The notes under the pieces: generated by a model
Database searches by the model: none
What the model was told of the DNA's origin: nothing
The model's input: the letters and a program-made list of their open reading frames with translations, nothing else
Assembly (NCBI GenBank): GCA_000775715.1
Contig: JRWQ01000010.1
Span: forward strand, 83,413-147,412
Reading direction: 5' to 3'
Origin: Vibrio tubiashii
GTDB taxonomy: Bacteria > Pseudomonadota > Gammaproteobacteria > Enterobacterales > Vibrionaceae
DNA: 64,000 bases
Program-made: the position numbers and the translations under genes
Shown here: positions 26,497 through 38,835 of the stretch, in pieces
How positions within the stretch are numbered: the first letter of the stretch is position 1
Layout: each line of letters starts with the position of its first letter

Positions 26497-29343
26497 ATGA
26501 GTGAGTATAAAGATACCCTGAACCTTCCTGAAACAGGGTTTCCGATGCGTGGCAATCTGGCAAATCGTGAGCCAGAAATGCTTAAGCGTTGGTATAAAGA
26601 AGACCTTTACGGCGAAATCCGTAAAGCGAAGAAAGGCAAAAAATCTTTCGTTCTACATGATGGCCCTCCATATGCGAATGGTGACATTCACATTGGTCAC
26701 GCACTAAACAAGATTCTTAAAGACATTATTATTAAATCCAAAACACTTTCTGGTTTTGATGCACCGTACATTCCTGGTTGGGACTGTCACGGCCTACCAA
26801 TTGAACTAATGGTAGAGAAAAAGAAAGGCAAGCCAGGCCAAAAAATTTCTGCGGCTGAGTTCCGTGAAGAGTGTCGTAAGTACGCTGAAGGTCAGGTAGA
26901 AGGTCAAAAAGAGAGCTTTAAACGTCTTGGTATCATGGGTGAGTGGGACAAGCCTTACCGCACTATGGATTTTGCGACTGAAGCAAACATCATCCGTGCC
27001 CTAGGTAAGATTGCTGATAACGGTCATCTACTAAAAGGCTTTAAACCAGTTCACTGGTGTACAGACTGTGGCTCGGCACTTGCTGAAGCAGAAGTTGAGT
27101 ACAAAGATAAAGTTTCTCCATCTATTGATGTTCGCTTTAAAGCGGCTGATGAAGCGGCACTTCTGTCTAAGTTCGCACTGAACGAAGGCCACGAAGGTGA
27201 AGGCGATATCTCTATCGTTATTTGGACTACGACACCTTGGACACTGCCTGCAAACCGCGCAGTATGTCTACGTGATGATCTAGAGTACGTTCTTATCCAA
27301 GTTGAAGGTGAGTCGAAAGAGCGTATCATCGTTGCTTCTGAACTGGCGAAAGACGTAATGGACCGCGCAGGTATCGAGCACTTCCATAACCTTGGTTTTG
27401 CTAAAGGTAGCGACCTTGAGCTGTCTCAGTTCAACCACCCATTCTACGATTTTACCGTTCCAGCGATCCTTGGCGATCACGTAACTACGGAATCTGGTAC
27501 AGGTGTGGTTCACACAGCTCCTGGTCACGGTCAAGAAGACTTCGCGGTAGGTAACAAGTACGGTCTTGAAGTGGCTAACCCAGTTGGCTCAAATGGCGTT
27601 TATTTACCAGATACTGAGCTATTTGCAGGCCAGCACGTATTTAAAGCCAATGATGCAGTGGTTGAAACGTTAAAAGAGAAAGGTGCGCTTCTTCATCACC
27701 ACGCTTATGAGCACAGCTACCCACACTGCTGGAGACACAAAACGCCAATCATTTTCCGTGCAACACCACAATGGTTCGTGTCTATGGACCAGGCTGGCCT
27801 ACGTGCAAAAGCACTGGAGTCAATCAAAGGTGTTGAGTGGATGCCTGAGTGGGGTCAAAGCCGCATCGAAGGTATGATCGAAGGTCGCCCTGAGTGGTGT
27901 ATCTCTCGTCAACGTACTTGGGGTGTGCCAATCGCTCTATTCGTTCACAAAGAGACAGCAGAGCTGCATCCAAACACAATTGAACTAGTAGAGAAAGTTG
28001 CTCAGCTAGTTGAACAAAAAGGCATTCAAGCTTGGTGGGATCTGGAGATTTCTGACCTACTAGGCGAAGAAGCAGACAAATACGAAAAGGTACTCGATAC
28101 GCTAGACGTATGGTTCGACTCAGGTGTAACTCACTACTCAGTGGTTGATGCTCGTGAAGAGTACAACGGTGCGTCAGCAGACCTATACCTAGAAGGTTCT
28201 GACCAACACCGTGGTTGGTTCCAATCGTCACTCATTTCATCGATCGCGATGAAAGACGAAGCGCCATACAAGCAAGTGCTTACTCACGGTTTCGTGGTTG
28301 ACGGTCAAGGACGTAAGATGTCGAAATCTATCGGTAACGTCGTTGCGCCAAAAGATGTAACGAACAAGCTAGGTGCGGATATCCTGCGTTTATGGGTAGC
28401 TTCAACTGATTACACAGGTGAAGTTGCGGTTTCTGATGAAATCCTAAAACGCTCTGCAGATGCGTACCGTCGTATTCGTAACACAGCACGTTTCTTCCTA
28501 GCAAACCTAAGTGGTTTCAACCCAGCAACGGATCTTGTTCCTGCGGAAGAGATGGTTGCTCTAGATCGTTGGGCTGTAGGTCGTGCACTGGCTGCTCAAG
28601 AAGAGATCGTTAAAGCTTACGGTGAGTACAACACTCACGCAGTAACTCAGCGTCTAATGCAGTTCTGTTCGATTGAAATGGGCTCATTCTACCTAGACGT
28701 AATTAAAGACCGTCAGTACACAGCGAAGCTTGGTGGCCACGCTCAACGCAGCTGTCAGACTGCGCTTTACTACATCGTAGAAGCTCTTGTTCGTTGGATG
28801 GCGCCAATCATGTCATTCACTGCAGACGAGATCTGGAACGAGATGCCAGCTTCCCTTCCTACAGGTGAAGGCCGTGATAAGTTTGTTTTCACTGGCGAAT
28901 GGTATGAAGGTCTATTCGGTCTAGCAGAAGGCGAAGAGCTGAACAACGAATTCTGGGCTGAAATCCAAGCCGTTCGTGGTGGAGTGAACAAGCTACTAGA
29001 AGATGCTCGTAAAGAGAAAACCATCGGTGGTTCACTACAAGCTGAAGTGACTCTGTTTGCTGATGACGCACTAGCAACGAAATTAGGTAAGCTAGAAGAT
29101 GAGCTACGCTTTGCGCTACTGACTTCAGCTGCAGTTGTTAAGCCGCTGAGCGACAAGACAGATGCTGCACAAGCAACAGATGTAGAAGGTCTGTTTGTTG
29201 AAGTGAAAGCAACAGAGAACGAGAAGTGTGACCGTTGTTGGCACCACACTCCAGACGTAGGCACAATTGAAGGTCACGAGAAGATCTGTGGTCGTTGTGT
29301 GTCGAACGTTGATGGGGAAGGTGAAGTTCGCAAGTTCGCGTAA
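26497..29343 (+). CDS. ileS: Isoleucyl-tRNA synthetase
   Basis: IleS charges tRNA-Ile and edits valine. This is a 948-residue class I enzyme. HIGH is present as [10 protein letters not shown] near residue 66, KMSKS as [10 protein letters not shown] near 606. The CP1 editing domain is indicated by [12 protein letters not shown], and the C-terminal zinc site by CDRCW and CGRC. Strongly biased codon use fits a highly expressed gene. A hairpin precedes lspA. Confidence 0.97.
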   Translation: MSEYKDTLNLPETGFPMRGNLANREPEMLKRWYKEDLYGEIRKAKKGKKSFVLHDGPPYANGDIHIGHALNKILKDIIIKSKTLSGFDAPYIPGWDCHGLPIELMVEKKKGKPGQKISAAEFREECRKYAEGQVEGQKESFKRLGIMGEWDKPYRTMDFATEANIIRALGKIADNGHLLKGFKPVHWCTDCGSALAEAEVEYKDKVSPSIDVRFKAADEAALLSKFALNEGHEGEGDISIVIWTTTPWTLPANRAVCLRDDLEYVLIQVEGESKERIIVASELAKDVMDRAGIEHFHNLGFAKGSDLELSQFNHPFYDFTVPAILGDHVTTESGTGVVHTAPGHGQEDFAVGNKYGLEVANPVGSNGVYLPDTELFAGQHVFKANDAVVETLKEKGALLHHHAYEHSYPHCWRHKTPIIFRATPQWFVSMDQAGLRAKALESIKGVEWMPEWGQSRIEGMIEGRPEWCISRQRTWGVPIALFVHKETAELHPNTIELVEKVAQLVEQKGIQAWWDLEISDLLGEEADKYEKVLDTLDVWFDSGVTHYSVVDAREEYNGASADLYLEGSDQHRGWFQSSLISSIAMKDEAPYKQVLTHGFVVDGQGRKMSKSIGNVVAPKDVTNKLGADILRLWVASTDYTGEVAVSDEILKRSADAYRRIRNTARFFLANLSGFNPATDLVPAEEMVALDRWAVGRALAAQEEIVKAYGEYNTHAVTQRLMQFCSIEMGSFYLDVIKDRQYTAKLGGHAQRSCQTALYYIVEALVRWMAPIMSFTADEIWNEMPASLPTGEGRDKFVFTGEWYEGLFGLAEGEELNNEFWAEIQAVRGGVNKLLEDARKEKTIGGSLQAEVTLFADDALATKLGKLEDELRFALLTSAAVVKPLSDKTDAAQATDVEGLFVEVKATENEKCDRCWHHTPDVGTIEGHEKICGRCVSNVDGEGEVRKFA

Positions 29344-29372
29344 TTGCTCGGAACTTTATTGAAATAACATAG

Positions 29373-29397
29373 CCCCAGTATCTACTGGGGTTATTTT
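29373..29397 (+). terminator. Hairpin between ileS and lspA
   Basis: CCCCAGTA (29373-29380), a two-base loop core and TACTGGGG (29383-29390) are followed by TTATTTTT. It looks like a Rho-independent terminator inside an otherwise conserved operon, so it may attenuate transcription into lspA-fkpB-ispH. Confidence 0.6.
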
Positions 29398-29423
29398 TAG
29401 GATTCAATTCTTTAGGGGATAAA

Positions 29424-29927
29424 ATGTCAAACATTCCACTAAAACAATCTGGTGTACGCTGGCTTTGGCTTGCGATCGTGATCTTCTTTGCTGATATAGG
29501 CATCAAACTTGTTGTTATGGATAACATGGGTTATGGCTGGGCAAATCGTATTGAAGTGCTGCCTTTCTTTAATCTGCTGTACGTACACAACTATGGGGCG
29601 GCATTCAGCTTCTTGAGTGACCAAGCAGGTTGGCAGCGCTGGCTATTTACTGGCATCGCCTTTGTGGTTACTGCAATGCTGACCTACTGGATGAGCAAGC
29701 TTCCAGCTAAGGAGAAGTGGAATAATATCGCTTATGCCATGATTATTGGTGGTGCTGTGGGTAACGTGTTTGACCGCGTTGTCCATGGTTTTGTCGTTGA
29801 TTACCTCGATTTCTTTTGGGGCAATTATCACTGGCCTGCTTTCAACCTGGCTGACTCAACCATCTGTATTGGTGCGGCAATGATCATTCTCGATGGCTTT
29901 CGCAATAAACAAGATGCTAAAGCTTAA
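29424..29927 (+). CDS. lspA: Lipoprotein signal peptidase (signal peptidase II)
   Basis: LspA cleaves the signal peptide of diacylglyceryl-modified prolipoproteins. The 167-residue protein has four hydrophobic segments. The two catalytic aspartates are visible: [10 protein letters not shown], with its Asp in motif C, and FNLADSTI, with its Asp in motif D. It acts after Lgt (also in this window) on proteins such as BamD. Confidence 0.95.
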   Translation: MSNIPLKQSGVRWLWLAIVIFFADIGIKLVVMDNMGYGWANRIEVLPFFNLLYVHNYGAAFSFLSDQAGWQRWLFTGIAFVVTAMLTYWMSKLPAKEKWNNIAYAMIIGGAVGNVFDRVVHGFVVDYLDFFWGNYHWPAFNLADSTICIGAAMIILDGFRNKQDAKA

Positions 29928-29967
29928 ATCGAATAACCCTAAGCGCTGTCGGTTGATTCCGGTAGCT

Positions 29968-30011
29968 ATACCCGTCATATTTGAAGCCGCAACTCCAACT
30001 ATTTAGGGTAT
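29968..30011. repeat. Short element bounded by ATACCC / GGGTAT
   Basis: A 44-base element between lspA and fkpB begins ATACCCGTCATATTTGAAG and ends in TTAGGGTAT, so the ends form a 6-bp inverted repeat. The left part resembles an interspersed intergenic motif that I recall from other Vibrio genomes. Whether it is a true repeat family member cannot be tested in this window. Confidence 0.35.
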
Positions 30012-30040
30012 AAGAATAATGACCTCAAGGAAGCAGTAAC

Positions 30041-30472
30041 GTGACGACAATAGCCCAAGATTCAGCGGTAACCCTACATTTTACAATAAAAATGAAAGAC
30101 GGCTCGGTAGCCGATAGCACTCATAACATGGGCAAACCGGCTAAATTAGTGATTGGCGATGGTAGCCTGAGTGAAAATTTTGAACAGTGCCTGTTAGGGC
30201 TGACGACTGGTGACAACAAAGCGATTGAGCTTAAAGCTGAAGACGCATTTGGTATGCCAAACCCTGATAACGTGCACTACATGGATCGCGCGAAGTTTGT
30301 CGGTGATGCGGAAGTGGAGGTTGGCACTGTTATGGCGTTCTCAGGCCCTGATGGGATGGAAATTCCGGGAATTATTAAAGAAATTGCTGGTGATTCGGTG
30401 ACCGTTGATTTTAACCACCCATTAGCTGGGCAAGATGTCACTTTTGAAGTCGAAATTTTGTCAGTAGAATAG
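30041..30472 (+). CDS. fkpB: FKBP-type peptidyl-prolyl isomerase, SlpA family
   Basis: This is a 143-residue prolyl isomerase/chaperone of the SlyD/SlpA type: an FKBP core with the inserted IF domain (~70-120) and GTG start. The opening [20 protein letters not shown] matches the family. The His-rich metal-binding tail of SlyD is absent, which points to SlpA (FkpB). It lies between lspA and ispH, as in E. coli. Confidence 0.93.
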   Translation: MTTIAQDSAVTLHFTIKMKDGSVADSTHNMGKPAKLVIGDGSLSENFEQCLLGLTTGDNKAIELKAEDAFGMPNPDNVHYMDRAKFVGDAEVEVGTVMAFSGPDGMEIPGIIKEIAGDSVTVDFNHPLAGQDVTFEVEILSVE

Positions 30473-30498
30473 CGAGCCAAAGCGAAAATATAACCATC

Positions 30499-31464
30499 AT
30501 GAGCAATGAAATGAAAATTAAGTTAGCAAACCCACGTGGCTTCTGTGCTGGTGTTGATCGCGCGATCAGCATTGTAGAGCGAGCACTAGAGTTATACCAA
30601 CCGCCAATCTATGTACGCCATGAGGTAGTACACAATCGTTTTGTGGTTGAAGGGTTAAAACAACGTGGTGCTATCTTTGTTGAAGAACTGAGTGAAGTGC
30701 CAGATGGCAACATCGTTATATTTTCGGCTCATGGTGTCTCTCAGGCAGTGCGCAATGAAGCGAAACAGCGTGATCTAACGGTCTTTGATGCCACTTGTCC
30801 ATTGGTGACTAAGGTTCATATGGAAGTGGCGCGTGCAAGTCGTAAGCATATGGAAGTCGTACTGATTGGTCATGCAGGTCACCCGGAAGTCGAAGGCACA
30901 ATGGGCCAGTATTCTAGTGACGAGGGTGGTATGTATCTGGTTGAAAGACCAGAAGATGTCATTGAGCTTAAAGCGAAGATAAAAGACCCTAGCCATCTGC
31001 ACTATGTTAGCCAAACGACCTTGTCAGTCGATGAGACGGCCGATGTCATTGACGAGCTTCGTCGAGTGTTCCCCGATATTCAAGGCCCGCGTAAAGATGA
31101 TATTTGCTACGCGACCCAAAACCGACAAGATGCGGTGCGAGAAATGGCGGCTGACGTTGATGTAGTGATTGTGGTCGGCTCAAAGAATTCGTCGAACTCA
31201 ACTCGCCTAAAAGAGTTGGCAGAAAAATTGGGCACGCCAGGTTACCTGACAGACTGCCCCGAAGATATCAAACCTGAATGGTTTGATGGAAAGGTTAAAG
31301 TTGGCGTAACGGCAGGGGCTTCTGCCCCCGAAGAGTTGGTCAATAAAATCTTAGACACAATTAAACAGATTGTCGGTTCTCAAGCTGTAGAAGAGATCCA
31401 AGGCCGTGAAGAAAATATGTTCTTTGAAGTACCAAAAGAGCTTCAGATTAAGCAAGTAGATTAG
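30499..31464 (+). CDS. ispH: 4-hydroxy-3-methylbut-2-enyl diphosphate reductase
   Basis: IspH is the last enzyme of the MEP isoprenoid pathway and makes IPP and DMAPP with a [4Fe-4S] cluster. The three cluster cysteines are visible in [20 protein letters not shown] and CYATQNRQ. The 321-residue form starts at ATG 30499. A second ATG four codons on (30511) would place the first Cys at position 12, as in E. coli; neither start has a strong Shine-Dalgarno. It ends the operon at a strong terminator. Confidence 0.95.
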   Translation: MSNEMKIKLANPRGFCAGVDRAISIVERALELYQPPIYVRHEVVHNRFVVEGLKQRGAIFVEELSEVPDGNIVIFSAHGVSQAVRNEAKQRDLTVFDATCPLVTKVHMEVARASRKHMEVVLIGHAGHPEVEGTMGQYSSDEGGMYLVERPEDVIELKAKIKDPSHLHYVSQTTLSVDETADVIDELRRVFPDIQGPRKDDICYATQNRQDAVREMAADVDVVIVVGSKNSSNSTRLKELAEKLGTPGYLTDCPEDIKPEWFDGKVKVGVTAGASAPEELVNKILDTIKQIVGSQAVEEIQGREENMFFEVPKELQIKQVD

Positions 31465-31481
31465 ATCTCTACAAAGAAGAT

Positions 31482-31518
31482 AAGCCCTTAACTCTTTGAA
31501 GAGTTAAGGGCTTTTTTG
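31482..31518 (+). terminator. Terminator of the ribF-ispH operon
   Basis: A perfect 15-bp stem (31482-31496 with 31499-31513; core GCCCTTAACTC) is followed by TTTTTTG. Confidence 0.9.
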
Positions 31519-31675
31519 TTTCATTGTGTGAAAGTGTCAGTATTTAGCTGACACTTATACAAGTTTCAAATTTTAGTGCTTTGCTTCGCACTTTCAATGC
31601 ACTTAGATTGGCTGTTGCACATTTTTTGAAGCCAAAAAGCTATAGTGCTCCAAGTATTTGAACTAGGAGCTGTTC

Positions 31676-34441
31676 ATGAAAGTTGTAACACAATGGCTTT
31701 TCCCCTTATTAATTCTATTTAGTGTCGGTTGTAACTCTGAGTTAGACAAACCCATACCTGAAGACGCAAACTGGAGTCAACATCAACTCGATAATGGATT
31801 GCGTTATCACCTCTATCCGACGGATGATGAAGAGATCTCTATCCGTCTTATTATTCATGCTGGCTCTCTGCAAGAGTCAAGCGAGCAACGCGGTTACGCC
31901 CACTTTGTAGAGCATATGGCTTTCAATGGTAGCCGAAACTTTACCGGTAATGACGTTATTAAGATGTTCGAGAAAACCGGTGGTAGTTTTGGCGCCGATA
32001 TCAATGCCTTTACTGGCTATCAGATGACGGCCTACAAAATGGATTTAGCAGACAAAGAGCATTTACCTTTAGCCTTAACTTGGATGAGAGATGTCGCTGA
32101 TGGCATTGAGTTTGATCCTGAGCAAGTAGAGCGAGAAAAGGGGGTAATTCTTGGCGAGTTTCGTTTGTCGCGCCCAGAGAATGAGTCGCTAGCGACAAAA
32201 GCGTATCTGGCTGCTATTCAAGGCTCAATCTTAGAAAACCGTGACCCGCTTGGTACTGAGGATGCGGTGCAACAAGCGACCTCCCAAGGTTTAATTGACT
32301 ACTATCATACTTGGTATCAGCCACAGAATGCAGAGTTAGTTATTGCTGGCAATATTAACTCTAAAGAGCTTTCAATGTTGATTGCTGAGCAGTTCTCAAG
32401 CTGGAAAAGTAATGGACAACCTGCGGTCGAGAAGCAGCGTACAGTCTCTATTGACTCTAGCTCTCGTTCACTGCCAGTCGGAAATATGGAGTCGCCGAGT
32501 TTACACATGATTGTCGATAGAGGCCCTATCGCCATCAACAAGTACAAGCAGCAGTATCAGTTCTGGCTAGATGACATTGCTCAACAGTTGATTACTCAGC
32601 GTCTTAACGCTGCACTGAATGATGCCGCCATAGCGGTTCAGTATTCGGGCAGTTATACACAGTGGCTAGGCTACAATCGTCTCTCTGTAACTGAGATTGC
32701 ATTTGCTTCTGGTCAACGCGATGCGACTCAAGAGACGTTATTGTCAACGCTACGATCTTTGCGCGACCACGGCGTGAGTCAAGACGAATTGGACAGCATT
32801 ATGGCTAGCTATACCAGTGCACTTGAAAACCTCGATAGTGACTGGGATAAGCGCAAGCCGTTGCAGATCGTAGAAGAGAAGTTACTTGCGATCGAACAAG
32901 CAATGCCGGTGCAAAGTCGTGAGTTTAAACAATCAAGTCTGAACGATTTTATTACCCACGTAGACTTAACTCGAGTAAATAAAAACCTTAATGACCTATT
33001 GTCGTCCGACATTACTTGGTTGCAAGGTTCTAGTGCCAATGAGTCGTCAAGCGATTTAGACAGCGCGTTGGCAAAAATATCACAAGAGTATCAACAGCAA
33101 GGAAGCAAGCCTTTAGCTCTTCAGGCTGTAACGTCGGAGATACTGCAACCTAAAGCATCTGGTGAGATAGTATCACGAGTCGATAAGGAGCGAGATCTCA
33201 CGGTATGGCAACTTGGTAATGGCATTGAGGTTTGGTATCAACGAGATGAAAAAGCAGGTAAGAGAGCACATCTGGTTTATGCTAGCCAAGGTGGTAAATC
33301 TGCATTGACACCAGATCTATATGCAGCAGCAAATCTGCTTGTACCAACGGCCGCTCGCAGTGGCTTGGGAGAATTTAATGGCTCCCAGTTTGATAGCTTC
33401 CTACGCAAGAAAGATATTGCTGTGTCTCCATTCGTCGGCTTTACTGCCCACGGTGTTGAGATAAACAGTGCCGCTAAAGAGTTGTCCCTCGCGCTCAATG
33501 TTATTTTCAATATCTCGCAAGAGGTAAAGGTAGAGTCACGTCAGCTTGAAGCAGTGAAACAGGAAATTTACGAAGATAACAATGCTTTCTTTGCCTCGCC
33601 TGAGGGGCAATGGTACAAGGCAATCAATGCTATTACTTATCAGCCTAGCAGTCGTCACCGTTTTATATTGAACTCTGATATAGCTACAGTGACACCAGAG
33701 CAACTACTCAGTGCTCATAATCAGCTATTTAGCTACAACCGTGACAACAAGTTAGTCATCATTGCTGACTTAGAGTCAAATCAAGTAGCGGCAATGCTGC
33801 GTAAGTACATTGCTCCAATAGCCTTCAACTCGCAGCAGGCGTCATCGCTTAACTTTGATAATGGCTACAACCCTAATCTGACTCAACAGCTTGATGTGGC
33901 AGAGAGCCAAGAGAAGGGAACGGCTGTCCTCACTCGATTGATTAATACGCAAACACAACCCAAAACAGCTAAAGACCTGTTTGCTGAAGATGCCTTGCAA
34001 CGTATTGCAAGTGCACGACTGCTCGATGAAGTGCGAGAAAAGCGTGGCTTAGATTACTCTCCAGAAGTGTTTCCTGTCACTCAAGACGGCGAGTTAGTAT
34101 CGGATTGGTTTGTCAATGTCAAAGTGGCTGCAAAAGATGTCAAAGAGGTACAGCAGGCCTTAAGCACTCTATTCGAAGGTCTCGCTAGTTCGATTACAGA
34201 GCAGGAGAAAAGTACTGCACTTAAGCAACTTACCAATGGGCTAAAGCCACTTGATGAAGACCCTGCTCAGCGTGCTTGGTTTTATAGTCGCTATTTGATT
34301 CATGGCTATGGAATTGACGCGCTGTTGAATATCGAAGCAACCGCGAACAGTATAAACTTAAGTGATATTCAGCAAAGAGCGACTTGGACATTTGGTGCCA
34401 ACAGCCAAAAAATAACCGCGACCTTATCACCGAAAAAGTAA
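31676..34441 (+). CDS. Zinc protease of the M16 (insulinase/pitrilysin) family, lipoprotein
   Basis: This is a 921-residue protein with a lipoprotein signal (FSVGC, Cys19), so it is anchored in the periplasm or outer membrane. The inverted zinc motif HxxEH is His76-Phe-Val-Glu79-His80, and the downstream Glu lies in EKGVILGEFRLSRPENE. It is built of tandem M16 halves: an active N-terminal half and a C-terminal half with an inactive HxxEH region and the R-Y-type substrate-binding tail. It is a single gene. Substrates are unknown; periplasmic peptide degradation is inferred. Confidence 0.9.
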   Translation: MKVVTQWLFPLLILFSVGCNSELDKPIPEDANWSQHQLDNGLRYHLYPTDDEEISIRLIIHAGSLQESSEQRGYAHFVEHMAFNGSRNFTGNDVIKMFEKTGGSFGADINAFTGYQMTAYKMDLADKEHLPLALTWMRDVADGIEFDPEQVEREKGVILGEFRLSRPENESLATKAYLAAIQGSILENRDPLGTEDAVQQATSQGLIDYYHTWYQPQNAELVIAGNINSKELSMLIAEQFSSWKSNGQPAVEKQRTVSIDSSSRSLPVGNMESPSLHMIVDRGPIAINKYKQQYQFWLDDIAQQLITQRLNAALNDAAIAVQYSGSYTQWLGYNRLSVTEIAFASGQRDATQETLLSTLRSLRDHGVSQDELDSIMASYTSALENLDSDWDKRKPLQIVEEKLLAIEQAMPVQSREFKQSSLNDFITHVDLTRVNKNLNDLLSSDITWLQGSSANESSSDLDSALAKISQEYQQQGSKPLALQAVTSEILQPKASGEIVSRVDKERDLTVWQLGNGIEVWYQRDEKAGKRAHLVYASQGGKSALTPDLYAAANLLVPTAARSGLGEFNGSQFDSFLRKKDIAVSPFVGFTAHGVEINSAAKELSLALNVIFNISQEVKVESRQLEAVKQEIYEDNNAFFASPEGQWYKAINAITYQPSSRHRFILNSDIATVTPEQLLSAHNQLFSYNRDNKLVIIADLESNQVAAMLRKYIAPIAFNSQQASSLNFDNGYNPNLTQQLDVAESQEKGTAVLTRLINTQTQPKTAKDLFAEDALQRIASARLLDEVREKRGLDYSPEVFPVTQDGELVSDWFVNVKVAAKDVKEVQQALSTLFEGLASSITEQEKSTALKQLTNGLKPLDEDPAQRAWFYSRYLIHGYGIDALLNIEATANSINLSDIQQRATWTFGANSQKITATLSPKK

Positions 34442-34485
34442 CTGGATGAACGAAAAAGCCCAGTTGCATTTGGTTTAGTTATAAG

Positions 34486-34512
34486 AAAGGCTCCCGAGGG
34501 AGCCTTTTGTTT
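34486..34512. terminator. Bidirectional terminator M16 peptidase / CstA-family gene
   Basis: AAAGGCTCCC and GGGAGCCTTT form a perfect 10-bp stem between convergent genes, with T-rich flanks. Confidence 0.85.
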
Positions 34513-34532
34513 TGCAAGCAAAGATATCAGCG

Positions 34533-36017
34533 TTATACCGTTTCCGTCGCGGTGGTTGGTTTTTCTTCATCCGCTAATTCTGTTTCGCCTTTACCTTTAG
34601 AAGTTTTAATCACGTAAGCGGTAATCGCTAGAGCAAACAAGATGCCAGATACGGTTGAAACTTCAATTGGCAAGCCAAAGCCTAGTGTGCTGTTGTTTAG
34701 AATGAAGGTCGCACATACCGTCGTCATGAAGATAGCTGGTACAGTAGTAATCCAGTGCAGCTTATTGTGGCGAAGTAGGTATGCTGACGCAGTCCACAAC
34801 ATCATTACTGCTGTTGATTGGTTAGCAAAGCCGAAGTAACGCCAGATCACACCGAAGTCTACTTGAGTTAAGATGCCACCGATAACAAACAGTGGAATAG
34901 CCATCATTAGGCGGTTACGCAGTGCTTTTTGGTCAACCTTGAAGTACTCAGCTAGAATCAAACGGCTAGAGCGGAATGCCGTGTCCCCTGAAGTGATAGG
35001 CAGAATAACCACACCTAGGAAAGCCAGAATACCACCAAATACGCCCAGTAGACCGAAGCTTGCACTGTATACTACATTACCCGGACCGCCATTCTTAACG
35101 GCTTCTGCAAGGCCGTCCACTGTACCGAAGAACGAGAGTGCAAGTGCACACCAGATTAGAGCGATAACACCCTCACCAATCATTGCACCGTAGAAGACGA
35201 AACGACCGTTCTTCTCGTTCTCCATACAACGTGCCATCAGTGGTGACTGAGTAGCATGGAAACCAGAGATTGCACCACACGCAATAGTGATAAATAGCGC
35301 TGGCCATAGAGGCATGTCATTCGGGTTTAAGTTAGTGAACATATCGCTCACTTGGAACTCACCCATAACAGTGTGTTCGCTCGATAGAGCTACCGCAGTC
35401 ATTAGGCCAACAGACATGAAGATCAGAAGGGCGCCGAACAATGGGTAGAAGCGGCCGATGATTTTATCGACAGGAACAATCGTCGCGATGATGTAGTAAG
35501 CAAAGATCACCACAACCATAGTCGTCATACTAACTGTTAGGTCTGTTTGATCGTTAATTAGGTTAGTGATCATACCTGCAGGTGCAGAAACGAACACAAC
35601 ACCAACGAGCAGCAGCAGAACAATGGCAAAGATATTCATAAAGTGTTTTGCGCCATTGCCTAAGTAGCGTCCAGTAATGGTAGGAACGGAAGCTCCGCCG
35701 TTTCGCACTGACAACATACCCGAGAAGTAGTCATGTACAGCACCTGCGAAAATACAGCCGATCACAATCCACAGCATAGCCGCAGGGCCATATAGTGCCC
35801 CCATGATTGGACCAAAGATAGGGCCAACACCAGCGATGTTAAGTAACTGAACTAGGTAAACTTTTTTGGTCGACATTGGCACGTAGTCAACGCCATCCGC
35901 TTTGGTATGCGCGGGGGTTTGACGCTTTTCGTTAATGCCGAAGACTTTTTCTACAAAAGCCCCATAAATAAAGTATCCGCCGATTAGGGCTGCAACACAG
36001 GTTAGAAACCACAACAT
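34533..36017 (-). CDS. CstA/BtsT-family carbon-starvation carrier, probable pyruvate transporter
   Basis: This 494-residue membrane protein has about 12-13 hydrophobic segments. The CstA signature region appears (NIAGVGPIFGPIMGALYGP near 60-80, then FHATQSPLMARC). It is much shorter than E. coli CstA or BtsT (about 700), belonging to the short branch of the family. Relatives import pyruvate with protons. In Vibrio campbellii a carrier of this family is controlled by the BtsS/BtsR-type system. A BtsS/BtsR pair lies 4-6 kb away, and five phased BtsR-like sites stand upstream. Substrate and regulator are inferred. Confidence 0.85.
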   Translation of the reverse strand: MLWFLTCVAALIGGYFIYGAFVEKVFGINEKRQTPAHTKADGVDYVPMSTKKVYLVQLLNIAGVGPIFGPIMGALYGPAAMLWIVIGCIFAGAVHDYFSGMLSVRNGGASVPTITGRYLGNGAKHFMNIFAIVLLLLVGVVFVSAPAGMITNLINDQTDLTVSMTTMVVVIFAYYIIATIVPVDKIIGRFYPLFGALLIFMSVGLMTAVALSSEHTVMGEFQVSDMFTNLNPNDMPLWPALFITIACGAISGFHATQSPLMARCMENEKNGRFVFYGAMIGEGVIALIWCALALSFFGTVDGLAEAVKNGGPGNVVYSASFGLLGVFGGILAFLGVVILPITSGDTAFRSSRLILAEYFKVDQKALRNRLMMAIPLFVIGGILTQVDFGVIWRYFGFANQSTAVMMLWTASAYLLRHNKLHWITTVPAIFMTTVCATFILNNSTLGFGLPIEVSTVSGILFALAITAYVIKTSKGKGETELADEEKPTTATETV

Positions 36018-36091
36018 AGCACTTGTCCTTAATAATTAAGCTCACTATGCATATTATGCGTATGCTGAGCTATCTTCATTCGCTTCTTGAG

Positions 36092-36179
36092 TGAGTGGTC
36101 ATATAACAAAATGAGTGGCGGATTGAGAAAATAAACGGTTTTTTCTGGTGGCGAGTGGCATTTATTGGTTTTTAGTGGT
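36092..36179 (-). promoter_or_regulatory. Array of five 20-bp-phased BtsR-like sites
   Basis: Octamers at 36092, 36112, 36132, 36152 and 36172 begin exactly 20 bp apart. On the plus strand they read TGAGTGGT, TGAGTGGC, TAAACGGT, CGAGTGGC and TTAGTGGT, that is [A/G]CC[A/G][C/T]T-type on the coding strand. The E. coli BtsR motif is ACC[G/A]CT[C/T]A in direct repeat. The array ends 75 bases upstream of the carrier's start codon, the expected place for activator sites. Confidence 0.65.
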
Positions 36180-36280
36180 TTGATTAATAGTAGGCGTGCA
36201 ATTCTGCTGTTATATCAATAACTAGGGTCAATAGACCCTAAGAACACGCCTTCAATTATCTGCATAAACAAGGATAAAAA

Positions 36281-36622
36281 ATGAAAAAAATCGTTATCGC
36301 AGCGTTAGTGTCAGTCTTGGTAGCATGTAGTAGTACCCCGGAAGAGTTAGCCAAGCAAGGTGATTGGTATCAAATTGGATATCAAGATGGCATTACTGGA
36401 CACACTCAACGTTCTTACAATGACTTGGCAAGTTTAGGTAGTGCTAAACATTCTGATTATGAGCAGGGCTATTTTGAAGGAATTAGCGAGTATTGTAACC
36501 CAGACTTCGCATACCAAATTGGTCTATCAGGTCAGTACTATGAAGGTGTTTGTGAGGGAACGGAAACGGCACAGAAATTCCGCATGGAGTGGCAGCGTGG
36601 TTGGAATGAGTATCAGAACTAG
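36281..36622 (+). CDS. Small lipoprotein, DUF2799-like
   Basis: This is a 113-residue lipoprotein with the lipobox LVAC (Cys16). The mature part has repeated short motifs built on G-Y/F-x-x-G (IGYQDGITG, QGYFEGISEYC, ...EGVCEGTE), the pattern of DUF2799 proteins. Three cysteines lie in the mature sequence, including the lipidated one. It is divergent from the CstA-family gene. Function unknown. Confidence 0.7.
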   Translation: MKKIVIAALVSVLVACSSTPEELAKQGDWYQIGYQDGITGHTQRSYNDLASLGSAKHSDYEQGYFEGISEYCNPDFAYQIGLSGQYYEGVCEGTETAQKFRMEWQRGWNEYQN

Positions 36623-36685
36623 TTACTCAATGAAACAACACAGGGAGAAAGCGCGCTTTCTCCCTTTTTGCTACCCAATCAAAGG

Positions 36686-38736
<2,051 letters not shown>

Positions 38737-38835
38737 GGATATTTTCGGTTACAGTACAGTTTTAGCCATTGTAAACCGAGAATAATCAGAATACTCTCGT
38801 TAACTTAGCGAATTTCAGATTGATGTGGAGAAAGC

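Noticed and set aside
28770..29264. 164-codon ORF antisense to ileS
   Set aside because: It is Ser-rich shadow coding opposite a strongly codon-biased gene, with no homology recognised and no Shine-Dalgarno.
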